From: DAOTYH01 sp034435015
Lineage (GTDB): Bacteria > Chloroflexota > Anaerolineae > Aggregatilineales > UBA3940
NCBI GenBank assembly: GCA_034435015.1
Contig: DAOTYH010000108.1
Span: forward strand, 1 to 64,000
Direction: 5' to 3'
Length of the DNA stretch: 64,000 bases
Positions 32,830-41,856 of the stretch are shown here, one piece after another. Both the position numbers and the translations under genes were made by a program. The notes beneath the pieces are model-generated. The model saw only the letters and a list, made by a program, of their open reading frames with translations, was not told the DNA's origin and searched no databases. How positions within the stretch are numbered: the first letter of the stretch is position 1; each line of letters begins with the position of its first letter.

Positions 32830-33533
32830 GCAAGCCTTCGGTGATCGCGATTGATGGCCCGGCGGCCTCTGGTAAGACAACGTTGGCATGTGAACTGGCC
32901 CGCAGGCTGGGGTATCTTTACTTTGATACAGGTGTGATGTATCGCGCGGTGACGCTGGCCGCGCTGGAACGCGGTATCCCGCTGGCGGATGAGGAGGCAG
33001 TCACAGCGGTTGCGGAGAGCATCGAGATTGACGTATTGCCTCCTACAGTGGATGATGGGCGGCTTAGCACTGTTTTGGTAGATGGCCGTGATGTCACCAG
33101 CCTGTTGCATACTGCGGAGGTGGATGCCAACGTTTCGATCCCCTCGGCGTATGCGGGGGTACGCCAAGCAATGACCCGTCAACAGCGCCGCATCGCTGAG
33201 CGGGGACATGTGGTCATGGTTGGCCGGGATATTGGGACGGTGGTTGCGCCGGACGCCGGCCTCAAGGTATACCTGGATGCCTCGTTAGAGGCACGCGCCT
33301 ACAGGCGCTGGCGGGAGTATCAGACGGAGGGTCAGGCAGTCAGCTTTGAGGAAATCCTAGCGGCTATGCGCCATCGGGATGAGCTTGACAGCGCACGGGC
33401 CGTTTCGCCCCTGCGCCCGGCTGAAGACGCTGTTGTCTTAGATACGACCCATATGGATGCTCAGGCAGTGCTTGACTATGTGCTCAAGCTGGTTAACGCA
33501 CGGGACGGTGATTTGCGGAGGGGGAAGCCATGA
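32826..33533 (+). CDS. cmk: Cytidylate kinase
   Basis: Cmk phosphorylates CMP and dCMP with ATP. The 235-residue protein shows the P-loop IDGPAASGKTTLA, YFDTGVMYRAVTLAAL, VAVVGRDIGTVV-type VMVGRDIGTVVAPDAGLKVYLDAS and RRWREYQ in the lid, followed by RDELDSARAVSPLRPAEDAVVLDTT. Both ends overlap neighbours by 4 bp (ATGA), so rluB, cmk and plsC are translationally coupled. Confidence 0.95.
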   Translation: MSKPSVIAIDGPAASGKTTLACELARRLGYLYFDTGVMYRAVTLAALERGIPLADEEAVTAVAESIEIDVLPPTVDDGRLSTVLVDGRDVTSLLHTAEVDANVSIPSAYAGVRQAMTRQQRRIAERGHVVMVGRDIGTVVAPDAGLKVYLDASLEARAYRRWREYQTEGQAVSFEEILAAMRHRDELDSARAVSPLRPAEDAVVLDTTHMDAQAVLDYVLKLVNARDGDLRRGKP

Positions 33534-34306
33534 TAATGCCCGGCCCAATTGTCCATGAAAGGATTTACCGTTGGCGGCGGCAGGTGTTCCGTTTTGGGTT
33601 GTGGAACATCGTGTATCGGTTCTGGATCAAACTCCATGTCGAGGGGTGGGACAACATACCGGCGGACGGGCCGGTGCTGTTGATGGGCAACCACATCTCC
33701 ATTCTCGATCCGGTGGTCATGATCTCGTTCTACCCGGATCGGGATATTGTGCCGATGGCCAAGATAGAGGCTTTCAGCCAGCCGATGGTGCGCTACTTTG
33801 TCGGGCACTGGGGAGCTATTCCGGTGAACCGAGGCGAGGCTGACCTCAAGGCCCTGAAGTCGGCGCTGGAGCATATCAGGCAGGGTTATGTAGTCATGCT
33901 CTATGCGGAAGGCACTCGCAGTAAGACCGGGCTGATCAAGGGGCAAGAGGGGAGTGCCTATCTGGCTCTCAAGACCGGTGCAACCGTCGTGCCTGTTGCC
34001 ATCTGGGGAACGCGGGACTTCCCTTGGACATGGCTCAGGGAGTTCAAGCGCACACCCGTTTTCATCCGGTTTGGCAGGCCGTTCCGATTTCGTCATGAGG
34101 GAGACAGACTGCCGCGTGAGCATTTCCGGGCGATGACGGATGAAGCCATGTATCGGATTGCGGAGCTGTTGCCTGAGAAATGGCGCGGCGTATACAGCGA
34201 CCTCTCAAAGGCGACCACAAACTATTTGGACTTTGATATTGAGTGGCGGCCTGTTATGCAGCGTATGCCCAGACGTGTGCTGAGGCCGAGCATCATTACG
34301 CCGTGA
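33530..34306 (+). CDS. plsC: 1-acyl-sn-glycerol-3-phosphate acyltransferase
   Basis: PlsC acylates lysophosphatidate to phosphatidate at the membrane. The 258-residue protein has the HX4D catalytic motif in GNHISILDPVVM, GAIPVNRGEAD, YAEGTRSKTG (glycerophosphate-binding EGTRS) and VVPVAIWGT. The N-terminus has a short amphipathic/hydrophobic stretch and no clear signal. ATGA overlap with cmk and a GTGA overlap with the following radical SAM gene show it lies in a four-gene coupled operon. Confidence 0.92.
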   Translation: MIMPGPIVHERIYRWRRQVFRFGLWNIVYRFWIKLHVEGWDNIPADGPVLLMGNHISILDPVVMISFYPDRDIVPMAKIEAFSQPMVRYFVGHWGAIPVNRGEADLKALKSALEHIRQGYVVMLYAEGTRSKTGLIKGQEGSAYLALKTGATVVPVAIWGTRDFPWTWLREFKRTPVFIRFGRPFRFRHEGDRLPREHFRAMTDEAMYRIAELLPEKWRGVYSDLSKATTNYLDFDIEWRPVMQRMPRRVLRPSIITP

Positions 34307-35640
34307 GCGGTTGGAAATCAGCCCAGGGAGGCACGGTTCAAGAAGTTCATCCGCGTAGTTTTGCCGCCCGTGTCGGCGTGAAGCCGGGCGATGTCCTGCT
34401 GGCGGTGAACGGCGAACCCGTTGAGGATGTCATTGATGTTCAGTTCTACGCCGCTGATCACCGAGTCGAGTTCGAGGTGCGGCGCGGGGAGGAGGAACTG
34501 AAGCTTGGCGGCAGACGGCGTGAGGGCGAACTGCTTGGGTTGGACTTTGTGCATCCCACTTTTGATGTGGACATCCGGCGGTGCAACAACCTGTGCGAGT
34601 TTTGTTTTGTGTTGCAGATGGCCCCCCGGATGCGGCGTACCTTGTACATCAAGGATGATGACTACCGATACTCGTTTCTGTTTGGGCATTACGTTACGCT
34701 GACCAACCTCAGCGAGAAGGATGAATGGCGGATTGTTCATCAGGGCCTCAGCCCGCTGTATGTCTCAGTCCATGCTACTGATCTGGAGTTGCGGCGGAAG
34801 TGCCTGCGCAACCCCGTTGCGCCAGACATTATGGTTCAGCTCCGCCGGTTCATCAATGAGGGAATAGAGTTCCATACTCAGATTGTAGTCACGCCGGGCC
34901 TCAATGACGGCATACACCTGGAAAGGTCAGTACACGATCTGGCTGACCTATATCCGGGAGTGCAGTCAGTGAGCATTGTGCCGGTAGGGCTGACCAAGCA
35001 TCACAAATATGGGAAGCGAATCAACACACCTGCCGAATCTGCCTCAGTGCTTGACACCTGCCAGCTCTGGCAGGCGGAGTTCCGGGCACGGCTGGGGGTG
35101 AACTTTGTCTATCCGACCGATGAATGGTATTTAGTGACAGATCGGCCTGTCCCGCCTGCTGAGGCATATGACGGCCTTGACTTGACTGAGAATGGTCTAG
35201 GCATGGTGCGGCAGTTTCTGGATGAATGGGACGAGGCAAAGGAGGAGCTGTCTGGAAGCCCGCCCGTCAAGCGGTTGACGCTGGTAACAGCTACTCTGTT
35301 TGCGCCAGTCTTGGGGAAGTGCACGGCAGAATTCACAGCCTTGAGCGGTGTTACTACCGAGGTCATTCCAATCATCAACACGCGGCTGGGTGAGACGATT
35401 ACAGTGGCCGGGCTGATGATGGGTGAGGATGTGATCACACAGCTTAGAGGACGCGACTTGGGGGAGGTGGTCGTATTGCCACGCTTGATGTTCGACCACC
35501 CCGAACGGATCAGTCTGGATGACTGCTCGCCGGGTGATGTTGCCACCGCGCTGGGCAAGCCGGTAGCGCTGGCTGATCTGATGGGTGATCTGGTAGATAT
35601 TGTTTACGAGCAGGCTCCGCTCACAGTGCCTCAGTCTTAG
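34303..35640 (+). CDS. PDZ/radical SAM protein with DUF512 C-terminus
   Basis: A 445-residue protein. The N-terminal 70 residues are PDZ-like (GGTVQEVHPRSFAARVGVKPGDVLLAVNGEPVEDVID). A Cys cluster motif RRCNNLCEFCFV (CxxxCxxC) then marks a radical SAM/elongator-like core, and the rest matches DUF512 (MNDGIHLERSV-like segment and SIVPVGLTKHHKYG). The GTG at 34303 overlaps the plsC stop as GTGA, so this start is better than an in-frame ATG 20 codons earlier. In other bacteria the family is usually next to der (engA), which is not seen here. Its chemistry is unknown. Confidence 0.85.
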   Translation: MSGWKSAQGGTVQEVHPRSFAARVGVKPGDVLLAVNGEPVEDVIDVQFYAADHRVEFEVRRGEEELKLGGRRREGELLGLDFVHPTFDVDIRRCNNLCEFCFVLQMAPRMRRTLYIKDDDYRYSFLFGHYVTLTNLSEKDEWRIVHQGLSPLYVSVHATDLELRRKCLRNPVAPDIMVQLRRFINEGIEFHTQIVVTPGLNDGIHLERSVHDLADLYPGVQSVSIVPVGLTKHHKYGKRINTPAESASVLDTCQLWQAEFRARLGVNFVYPTDEWYLVTDRPVPPAEAYDGLDLTENGLGMVRQFLDEWDEAKEELSGSPPVKRLTLVTATLFAPVLGKCTAEFTALSGVTTEVIPIINTRLGETITVAGLMMGEDVITQLRGRDLGEVVVLPRLMFDHPERISLDDCSPGDVATALGKPVALADLMGDLVDIVYEQAPLTVPQS

Positions 35641-35772
35641 CCGAGGAACACCCGCTACTGCATTGACTGCCTGGTGACTTGTATCATCAGCGAATGATGA
35701 CAATCGGGTTTCTAACTCCCCGCCTCGTTGGTGTATTCTAGATTTGGCCCTTGAATAAGACATAGGAGGAGT

Positions 35773-36564
35773 ATGGGTGTGAACAGCAAGGCGTACCGTA
35801 TGCGTGAGTTTATCAGGCCTTCTGATCAGCGGAGCCTGATTGTTGACACTAGTGCCGGGCTTTCGCTTGGCCCGTTGCCCGGCCTGGAGGATTTTTCTGC
35901 GGCCGTGATACCCCTGTTGCCTCTGGCAGACGGGATCGTCACCAGCCCCGGCCAGAGCCGCAGGCTGAGCGGGCGCACACGCGGTGATGCGGCATTGCTG
36001 GTACGGGGTGACTGGACCAATGCACTGCGCGGCCCGGATTTCCCGTTGCCGCCCGAAACGATCAGCCGCGTGCCGCTGTTGACTCCCCAGGAAGCCCTCG
36101 ACCTAGGGGCCAGTGCGCTGGTTGTCCACTTCCTGTTGGGGCATGAAGAGGAGATTGAGGCGGGTTGCCTGCGTTCGACCGTCCAATTTGCGTTGGAAGG
36201 TAACCGGGTGGGAATGCCTCTCATTGTAGATGTGCAACCTATTGGCCCCCGCGTTGTGCTACGCAACAAGGCTATCGAGTTGGGAGTCTCGTATGCCTTA
36301 GAAGGGGGCGCAGACGGTGCGGCAATCCCTTGGCCGGGTGAGGCTTCCCTCATGACCATTATGGAGATGGCGGCAGGTATGCCGATACTTATCAAACCCT
36401 CATCGCTGGAAGCGGCAAAGGAAGAGTTAGCGCAGGCGCTGGTGCTGGGTGCTTCGGGCCTTTGGCTGGGGGCTGACCTGTTTGCGCGGCCCGATCCGGC
36501 AGATGTTGTCAGCAGGTTGCGCGAGCTGGTGCATCAGCAGAATGTACCGGCGCCTCAAGCCTAG
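35773..36564 (+). CDS. Degenerate DhnA/class I aldolase paralogue
   Basis: A 263-residue TIM-barrel-like protein homologous to the next gene over its length (VTSPGQSRRLSGR...LLVRGDWTNALRGPDF matching VLLSPGQAMRLAP...LIVRPDWMNMPRLG). It lacks the Schiff-base Lys: the segment GGADGAAIPWPGE has Ala184 where the partner has ADALKIPYTGD, and the ADHG motif is replaced. It is therefore probably not an aldolase by itself; it may be a structural or regulatory partner. AGGAGGAGT precedes the ATG. It leads a three-gene unit with the aldolase-ferredoxin and AOR genes. Confidence 0.72.
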   Translation: MGVNSKAYRMREFIRPSDQRSLIVDTSAGLSLGPLPGLEDFSAAVIPLLPLADGIVTSPGQSRRLSGRTRGDAALLVRGDWTNALRGPDFPLPPETISRVPLLTPQEALDLGASALVVHFLLGHEEEIEAGCLRSTVQFALEGNRVGMPLIVDVQPIGPRVVLRNKAIELGVSYALEGGADGAAIPWPGEASLMTIMEMAAGMPILIKPSSLEAAKEELAQALVLGASGLWLGADLFARPDPADVVSRLRELVHQQNVPAPQA

Positions 36565-36578
36565 AGGGGGTAGGAACG

Positions 36579-37871
36579 ATGCAAACAGGTCTACAGGCCC
36601 GTATGGATCGACTGTTTAACCGGCACGGCGATGGGCGGGCTGTGTGTGTGGCCGCCGATCACGGTTATATGAGCGATGTGACGCCCAATGTGACCAAATT
36701 GCGCTCGATTACTGAGGCAGTTATCAAGGGAGGAGCGGATGGCGTTCTTCTTAGCCCCGGTCAGGCTATGCGCTTGGCACCGCTCTTTCAGGGACGGGAC
36801 GGCCCTGCCCTCATTGTTCGTCCTGACTGGATGAACATGCCGCGGCTGGGCACGTCGAATGTGGCCAACGCTGTTCCTCAGAGACTGCTTTACCATCAGA
36901 AGGTTATTACTGCGGAGCAGGCATTGGCGCTGGGAGCTACTGCCGTCACGATCTACCTGTTTTTGGGCTATAACGACAAGATCGAAACAACGGGTATTGA
37001 GGTAGGCGCTCGTTTCGTCTCTGAGTGCCACAGGGTTGAACTGCCCTGCATCATTGAGCCAATAGCTTACGGTGGTCAGGTTACAGGAGCTAGGCTGGTT
37101 GATATATTGACCCTGGGTGCGCGGATGGCTGTTGAAATAGGGGCGGACGCGCTCAAGATTCCCTATACGGGCGACGTAGACTCCTTCCACCGGCTGTGTT
37201 CAGTGGCAGGAGTCCCGGTGCTGGTGCTGGGAGGCGCACGCAGTGACAATGAGCGCGACGCGGCGGAGCTGGTCGCTGAAGCGCTGGAGGCCGGCGCGAG
37301 CGGTTGTCTGATGGGACGTAATGTGACCAAGTCGCCTGATCCAGAGAAGATGATCCGTCAGCTTTGTCTGATTGCCCACGAGGGGTGGTCAGTTGACAGA
37401 GCCATGCGTCCGCCCGATTGGGAGTACCTGCGTTTACGGGCACATCCAGCAGACTGTACGGGTTGTAACCTATGTGTAACGGCCTGTGTGGCTCACCATG
37501 ACGGGGGAGAATATGGGATGCATCTAGCCCGCCTGCGGATTGAGCCGGGACAGGGCGTGGGCCAGTACAAGGTGATGTTCTGTACGTTGTGTAAAAAATG
37601 CATAGATGTCTGTCCCAATCATGCATTGCGCTGGCATCCGGAGACGGGGGCAGTTGAACTATTGCCTGAGCTGTGTGAGATGTGCAACAAATGCGTGGAA
37701 GTCTGCCCGACCAAAGTGATTGTTCATAGCGACAAGGGTATCCAGATTGGGGAGTCAAAGTATCTAGAGTGGTACCCCATCGTCTGCGACCTCTGCGGCG
37801 GGGAGCCTGCCTGTGCGCGCATCTGCCCGACGGGGGCCATCTTCGTGGACCAGCGTAAGGAGATTAAGTAA
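36579..37871 (+). CDS. DhnA-type aldolase fused to four-cluster ferredoxin
   Basis: Residues 1-275 form a DhnA-family class I aldolase with AADHGYMSD (Asp27), SPGQAMRLAPLF and the Schiff-base Lys193 in GADALKIPYTGD, plus the phosphate-site-like VLGGARSDN and AGASGCLMGRN. Residues 285-430 hold four Cys groups: C293/296/299/303, C335/338/341/345, C366/369/372/376 and C403/406/412/416, predicting up to four [4Fe-4S] clusters as in DmsB-type electron-transfer subunits. The stop overlaps the AOR ATG by 1 bp (TAATG). A direct link between aldol cleavage and ferredoxin reduction is inferred. Confidence 0.85.
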   Translation: MQTGLQARMDRLFNRHGDGRAVCVAADHGYMSDVTPNVTKLRSITEAVIKGGADGVLLSPGQAMRLAPLFQGRDGPALIVRPDWMNMPRLGTSNVANAVPQRLLYHQKVITAEQALALGATAVTIYLFLGYNDKIETTGIEVGARFVSECHRVELPCIIEPIAYGGQVTGARLVDILTLGARMAVEIGADALKIPYTGDVDSFHRLCSVAGVPVLVLGGARSDNERDAAELVAEALEAGASGCLMGRNVTKSPDPEKMIRQLCLIAHEGWSVDRAMRPPDWEYLRLRAHPADCTGCNLCVTACVAHHDGGEYGMHLARLRIEPGQGVGQYKVMFCTLCKKCIDVCPNHALRWHPETGAVELLPELCEMCNKCVEVCPTKVIVHSDKGIQIGESKYLEWYPIVCDLCGGEPACARICPTGAIFVDQRKEIK

Positions 37872-39673
37872 TGAGCTTGAAGGAACGTTCGTATTGTGAT
37901 GCTATCCTGCGGGTTGACCTCTCCAGCGGTCAGATCACGACCACCCCGCTACCGGCTGAGAAAATGCCGCTTGTGTTGGGAGGCAAAGGGCTGGGTGCGT
38001 GGCTGTTGTATCACGAACAGCCTGCCGGAGTTGATCCGCTTTCGCCCGATAACCACCTCATCTTTAACAACGGCCCTCTCACGGGTACTTCCGCGCCGAC
38101 TGCCGGACGCTTTGGCTGTACTACTCGAAGCCCTGCCACCGGCGCTTACTGTGATTGTTACTGCGGCGGGTACTGGGGGCAGATGCTCAAATACGCTGGC
38201 TATGACGCGGTTGTGCTGACTGGTGCGCTGGACGAGCCTTCCGTGCTGGTGATTGATGAGAATCGAGTTGAAATCCGACCGGCGGGTGATCTATGGGGGC
38301 TGAGCATCAGCCAGACCAATGAGCGCCTGAGAGAGCAGTTTGGGCAGGGATGGCAGACGCTGGTTATTGGTCCGCCCGGCGAGAAATTACGTAACATATC
38401 CGCTATTTTTAATGACAACCGTTGTCTGGCACGCGGCGGTGTAGGCGCTGTCATGGGGTCAAAGCGGCTCAAGGCGATTGTGACGCGCGGGGACAAGCTG
38501 GTAAAGGTATATGACCCCGTCCGCTATGAGCGGGCGCTGCAACTGGCCTTCCGGGCAGTGCGCATGTCGAGCGAGATCACGTTACTCAAGCAACAGGGAA
38601 CCCCCAATATTGTTGAGATCGTGAATGTGATGGGGGCGTTTCCGACGCGCAACTTCCAAAGCGGCCAGTTTGAACAGGCCGAGGCGCTCTCCGGTTATGC
38701 CTTCCGTGAAAATGAGTGGGTCAAGAATTATGCCTGCTTTGGATGCCCGATCTCATGCGGCAAGTATACCCGCCCGCTCGATGATGGCATACACATTGAG
38801 GGGCCGGAATATGAGACGGTCTACTCATTGGGTGCGAACTGCGGCATTGGGGACCGGGAAGCTGTGATCCGGATGGCATGGCTGTGTGACGAATACGGCC
38901 TTGACACCATCAGCGCAGGCGGTGTGGTGGCAATGGTGATGGAGATGTTTGAGAAGGGCATCCTGACTGCCGCTGATCTAGATGGGTTAGAGCCGCGCTT
39001 TGGCGACTGCCGATCAGCGGTGGCACTGGTTGAGAAGATGGCGAAGGTCGAGGGGTGCGGCGAATGGCTGGCGCAGGGTGTTGCCTTCATTGCCGAGCAG
39101 TATCCTGAGGCCAAGCCTTTTGCCATGCATGCTAAGGGGCTAGAAATGCCCGGTTATCATCCCAGCGCGGCAATGGGTACAGCTTTGGCTTACGCGGTCT
39201 CGGAGCGCGGCGCGTGTCATCTGCGTGGGGCGCCGCTTGGAGAGCTGTTCAGCGGCTCAGCCGATCCGCTGGCAACCGAAGGCAAGCCTCAACTCTTCCG
39301 TGACCGGCAGGCTGACAAGGCAGTATGGGACAGCGCCTGCCTGTGCTACTTCCCCGGTTATGGGATGTCCCTTAAGGAGCTGTGGCAGTTAGTCACAGCG
39401 GCAACAGGGTTTGATTACCCTACTGTGCGTGAACTGGAGCTGGTCGGCGAGCGTATCTCGACGCTGGCGCGGATGTTCAACGTGCGTGAGGGGTTTACCC
39501 GTGAGCATGACACCCTGCCGCCGCGTAATCTGTCTGAGCCTATGGCGGGCGGCCCGGCAGACGGGCGCGTGGTTGAGCTTGCCCCAATGCTCGATGCATA
39601 CTACCGGCTGATGGGGTGGGATGCCAACGGCGTCCCCACGCCGGAACGGTTGAAAGAACTGGGGCTGGACTAG
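37871..39673 (+). CDS. Tungsten/molybdenum aldehyde:ferredoxin oxidoreductase (AOR family)
   Basis: A 600-residue enzyme that oxidises aldehydes to acids with reduction of ferredoxin, using a tungsto- or molybdo-bispterin and a [4Fe-4S] cluster. Visible are GGKGLGAWLLY, NGPLTGTSAPTAGRFGCTTRSP, RGGVGAVMGSKRLKAIV, the cluster motif ACFGCPISCGKYT (C289, C292, C296), GPEYETVYSLG, EYGLDTISAGG and a late CLCYFPG Cys. AOR, GAPOR and FOR are not separable by eye. The aldolase neighbour makes a glyceraldehyde-3-phosphate or another aldol-derived aldehyde a reasonable substrate guess. A terminator follows. Confidence 0.92.
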   Translation: MSLKERSYCDAILRVDLSSGQITTTPLPAEKMPLVLGGKGLGAWLLYHEQPAGVDPLSPDNHLIFNNGPLTGTSAPTAGRFGCTTRSPATGAYCDCYCGGYWGQMLKYAGYDAVVLTGALDEPSVLVIDENRVEIRPAGDLWGLSISQTNERLREQFGQGWQTLVIGPPGEKLRNISAIFNDNRCLARGGVGAVMGSKRLKAIVTRGDKLVKVYDPVRYERALQLAFRAVRMSSEITLLKQQGTPNIVEIVNVMGAFPTRNFQSGQFEQAEALSGYAFRENEWVKNYACFGCPISCGKYTRPLDDGIHIEGPEYETVYSLGANCGIGDREAVIRMAWLCDEYGLDTISAGGVVAMVMEMFEKGILTAADLDGLEPRFGDCRSAVALVEKMAKVEGCGEWLAQGVAFIAEQYPEAKPFAMHAKGLEMPGYHPSAAMGTALAYAVSERGACHLRGAPLGELFSGSADPLATEGKPQLFRDRQADKAVWDSACLCYFPGYGMSLKELWQLVTAATGFDYPTVRELELVGERISTLARMFNVREGFTREHDTLPPRNLSEPMAGGPADGRVVELAPMLDAYYRLMGWDANGVPTPERLKELGLD

Positions 39674-39685
39674 AGCGCAAGCAGA

Positions 39686-39727
39686 GGGGCTGTCCAAAGA
39701 GAAAGAGACAGCCCCCTTACTTTTCTA
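39686..39727 (+). terminator. Intrinsic terminator after the AOR gene
   Basis: GGGGCTGTC (39686-39694) pairs with GACAGCCCC (39707-39715) over a 12-nt loop, followed by CTTACTTTTCT. It lies 12 bp after the AOR stop. Confidence 0.8.
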
Positions 39728-39730
39728 GGG

Positions 39731-39751
39731 GTAGGGGTATGAATGATGCCC

Positions 39752-39755
<4 letters not shown>
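39731..39755 (-). repeat. Hairpin overlapping the end of the YjbQ gene
   Basis: GTAGGGGTAT (39731-39740) pairs with ATGCCCCTAC (39746-39755), with one G-U type mismatch and a 5-nt loop. The yjbQ stop lies in one arm. It has no U tract in the leftward direction; it is either a weak terminator or a small intergenic palindrome. Confidence 0.5.
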
Positions 39756-40171
<416 letters not shown>

Positions 40172-40182
40172 CTGCCCCCCTG

Positions 40183-41745
40183 CTACCTTTTGGGATACCC
40201 TGTGATCTCTCGAATCTCCTCATATAGCGGTTTGAGTCGTCTGTAGAGCCGCTTATAGACGCGGTTGTAGAGTTCGTCATAGATGGCGTGAGCCTTGCTG
40301 TCTGGCTCAAAAGTCTGGCCAATATGAGTCATCTCTCTGACCGCTGTTTCAAAATCTGGGTGCAATTTCAAGCCGACGGCCACATCAATAGCCGCTCCCA
40401 ACCCTGAGGCTTCATAGATATGCGGTCGGGAGGCGGGCAAGCCGAATACATCAGCCGTGATCTGCATAGCGGCCTTGCTCTGCGATCCGCCGCCGGCCAC
40501 GCGCAGTTCAGTGATTGGCACACCGCTTCGCTTCTCAGTGCGCTCCTTGCCTTCGCGCAGGGCATAAGCCAGCCCCTCCAAAATGGCACGGTAGAGATGG
40601 CCGCGGGTGTGCACATCGCCCCAGCCTATGATGGCCCCCTTCGCCTCCGGACCGGGCACTTTCAAGCCGGGTGACCAGTAAGGTTGGAGCGTCAAGCCCA
40701 TTGAACCGGGCGGCACTTCCTCGACGAGGGTGTCAAATAATGTCTCTGGCTCGACACCCCGCTCGGCGGCAAGGCGTTGCTCGCGCAGGCCAAATTCGCG
40801 TTTGAACCAGCTCACCATCCAAAAGCCGCGGTAAATCTGGCTCTCAAGGCTATAGGCATCCGGTACGGCGGAGGGATAGGGGGGGATGAGAGGGATAACC
40901 TCGATGTAGCGCCGATGAGTGGTATTGATGGTGGCCGTAGTGCCATAACTCAAGCACCCGATATGAGGGGCAAGTGCGCCGGCCCCAATCACCTCGCAGG
41001 CTTTGTCAGCGGCACAGGCAATCAACGGCAGGCCGGCTGGGATGCCGGTTGCGGCGCTGGCCTCTGCCGTGATCTCGCCGAGCGGCTGGGCAGGCGGGAT
41101 CAAATCGGGGAGTTTGTCCCTTGACATTCGGATAGCCTGCCACTTCCAATCAGAAGGGGCGGCCCATCGCTTGGATTTGTAATCAAACGGCATATAGCCG
41201 ACCTGACACCCAACTGAGTCAACAAAACGGCCCGTCAAGCGATAGGTCAAGTAGCCGGAGAGATACAGATAGCGGTAAGTCTTCTCCCATATCTCCGGCT
41301 GATGAGTCATGATCCAGTTGGCTTCAGCCTCAGCCTGCAGGTAGGCCACAGTTTCGCTCATGCCTGTCAAGGCAAACAGGATGCCCCACCACCCTCCCAC
41401 CGGCTTCAGCCCTTCGGTGCGCCGCTGGTCGAGCCAGACAATGGCCGGGCGCAAGGGGTTGCCCTCCTGATCAACGTTAATGACAGTTGAGCGCTGGGTG
41501 GTCAGCCCCACACCGGCGACAGCATCACGGGGGACACTGGCGGTTTCCCACAATTGCTGGCAGGCTTGGCATAACGCGCCCCAGTATACGGCGGGGTCCT
41601 GCTCGGCCCAGCCAGGGTGGGGCGATACATACGGATCAATGGGAACTTGAGAGCGGGCCAGCAGGTTGCCCTGCAAATCGAACAGCAACGCCCTGATACT
41701 CTGAGTACCGCTGTCAATAGCAAGCAGAATGTCTTTTGCTGTCAT
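40183..41745 (-). CDS. FGGY-family carbohydrate kinase
   Basis: A 520-residue ASKHA-fold kinase. It shows LLAIDSGTQSIRALLFDLQGNLLARS (phosphate 1), VGLTTQRSTVINVDQEGNPLRPAIVWLDQRR, CLSYGTTATINTTH (phosphate 2) and LRVAGGGSQSKAAMQITADVFGLP (adenosine). The overall pattern is closer to xylulokinase-type members than to typical glycerol kinase, and the substrate cannot be assigned. CGGAGG precedes the ATG. A separate promoter (41781-41808) follows the glpD terminator, so it may be expressed apart from fadR-AGPS-glpD. Confidence 0.85.
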   Translation of the reverse strand: MTAKDILLAIDSGTQSIRALLFDLQGNLLARSQVPIDPYVSPHPGWAEQDPAVYWGALCQACQQLWETASVPRDAVAGVGLTTQRSTVINVDQEGNPLRPAIVWLDQRRTEGLKPVGGWWGILFALTGMSETVAYLQAEAEANWIMTHQPEIWEKTYRYLYLSGYLTYRLTGRFVDSVGCQVGYMPFDYKSKRWAAPSDWKWQAIRMSRDKLPDLIPPAQPLGEITAEASAATGIPAGLPLIACAADKACEVIGAGALAPHIGCLSYGTTATINTTHRRYIEVIPLIPPYPSAVPDAYSLESQIYRGFWMVSWFKREFGLREQRLAAERGVEPETLFDTLVEEVPPGSMGLTLQPYWSPGLKVPGPEAKGAIIGWGDVHTRGHLYRAILEGLAYALREGKERTEKRSGVPITELRVAGGGSQSKAAMQITADVFGLPASRPHIYEASGLGAAIDVAVGLKLHPDFETAVREMTHIGQTFEPDSKAHAIYDELYNRVYKRLYRRLKPLYEEIREITGYPKR

Positions 41746-41780
41746 AGTGGCCTCCGTGTGCGGGGAGACAGAATGACCCT

Positions 41781-41808
41781 ATTATGATATGACGGGAAAT
41801 GGAGTCAA
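41781..41808 (-). promoter_or_regulatory. Promoter of the FGGY kinase-YjbQ unit
   Basis: On the minus strand TTGACT (41803-41808) and CATAAT (41781-41786) are spaced by 16 bp, each 5/6 to consensus, about 36 bp upstream of the kinase ATG. It lies immediately after the glpD terminator. Confidence 0.62.
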
Positions 41809-41843
41809 GAAAATGAGGGCAGGGGCAGGCAGATGCCCCTGCC
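41806..41843 (-). terminator. Intrinsic terminator after glpD
   Basis: The 10-bp perfect stem GGCAGGGGCA/TGCCCCTGCC (41818-41827 and 41834-41843, 6-nt loop) is followed leftward by CTCATTTTCTT. It ends the fadR-AGPS-glpD transcript 13 bp after the glpD stop. Confidence 0.8.
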
Positions 41844-41856
41844 GCCCCAGCAGAGG

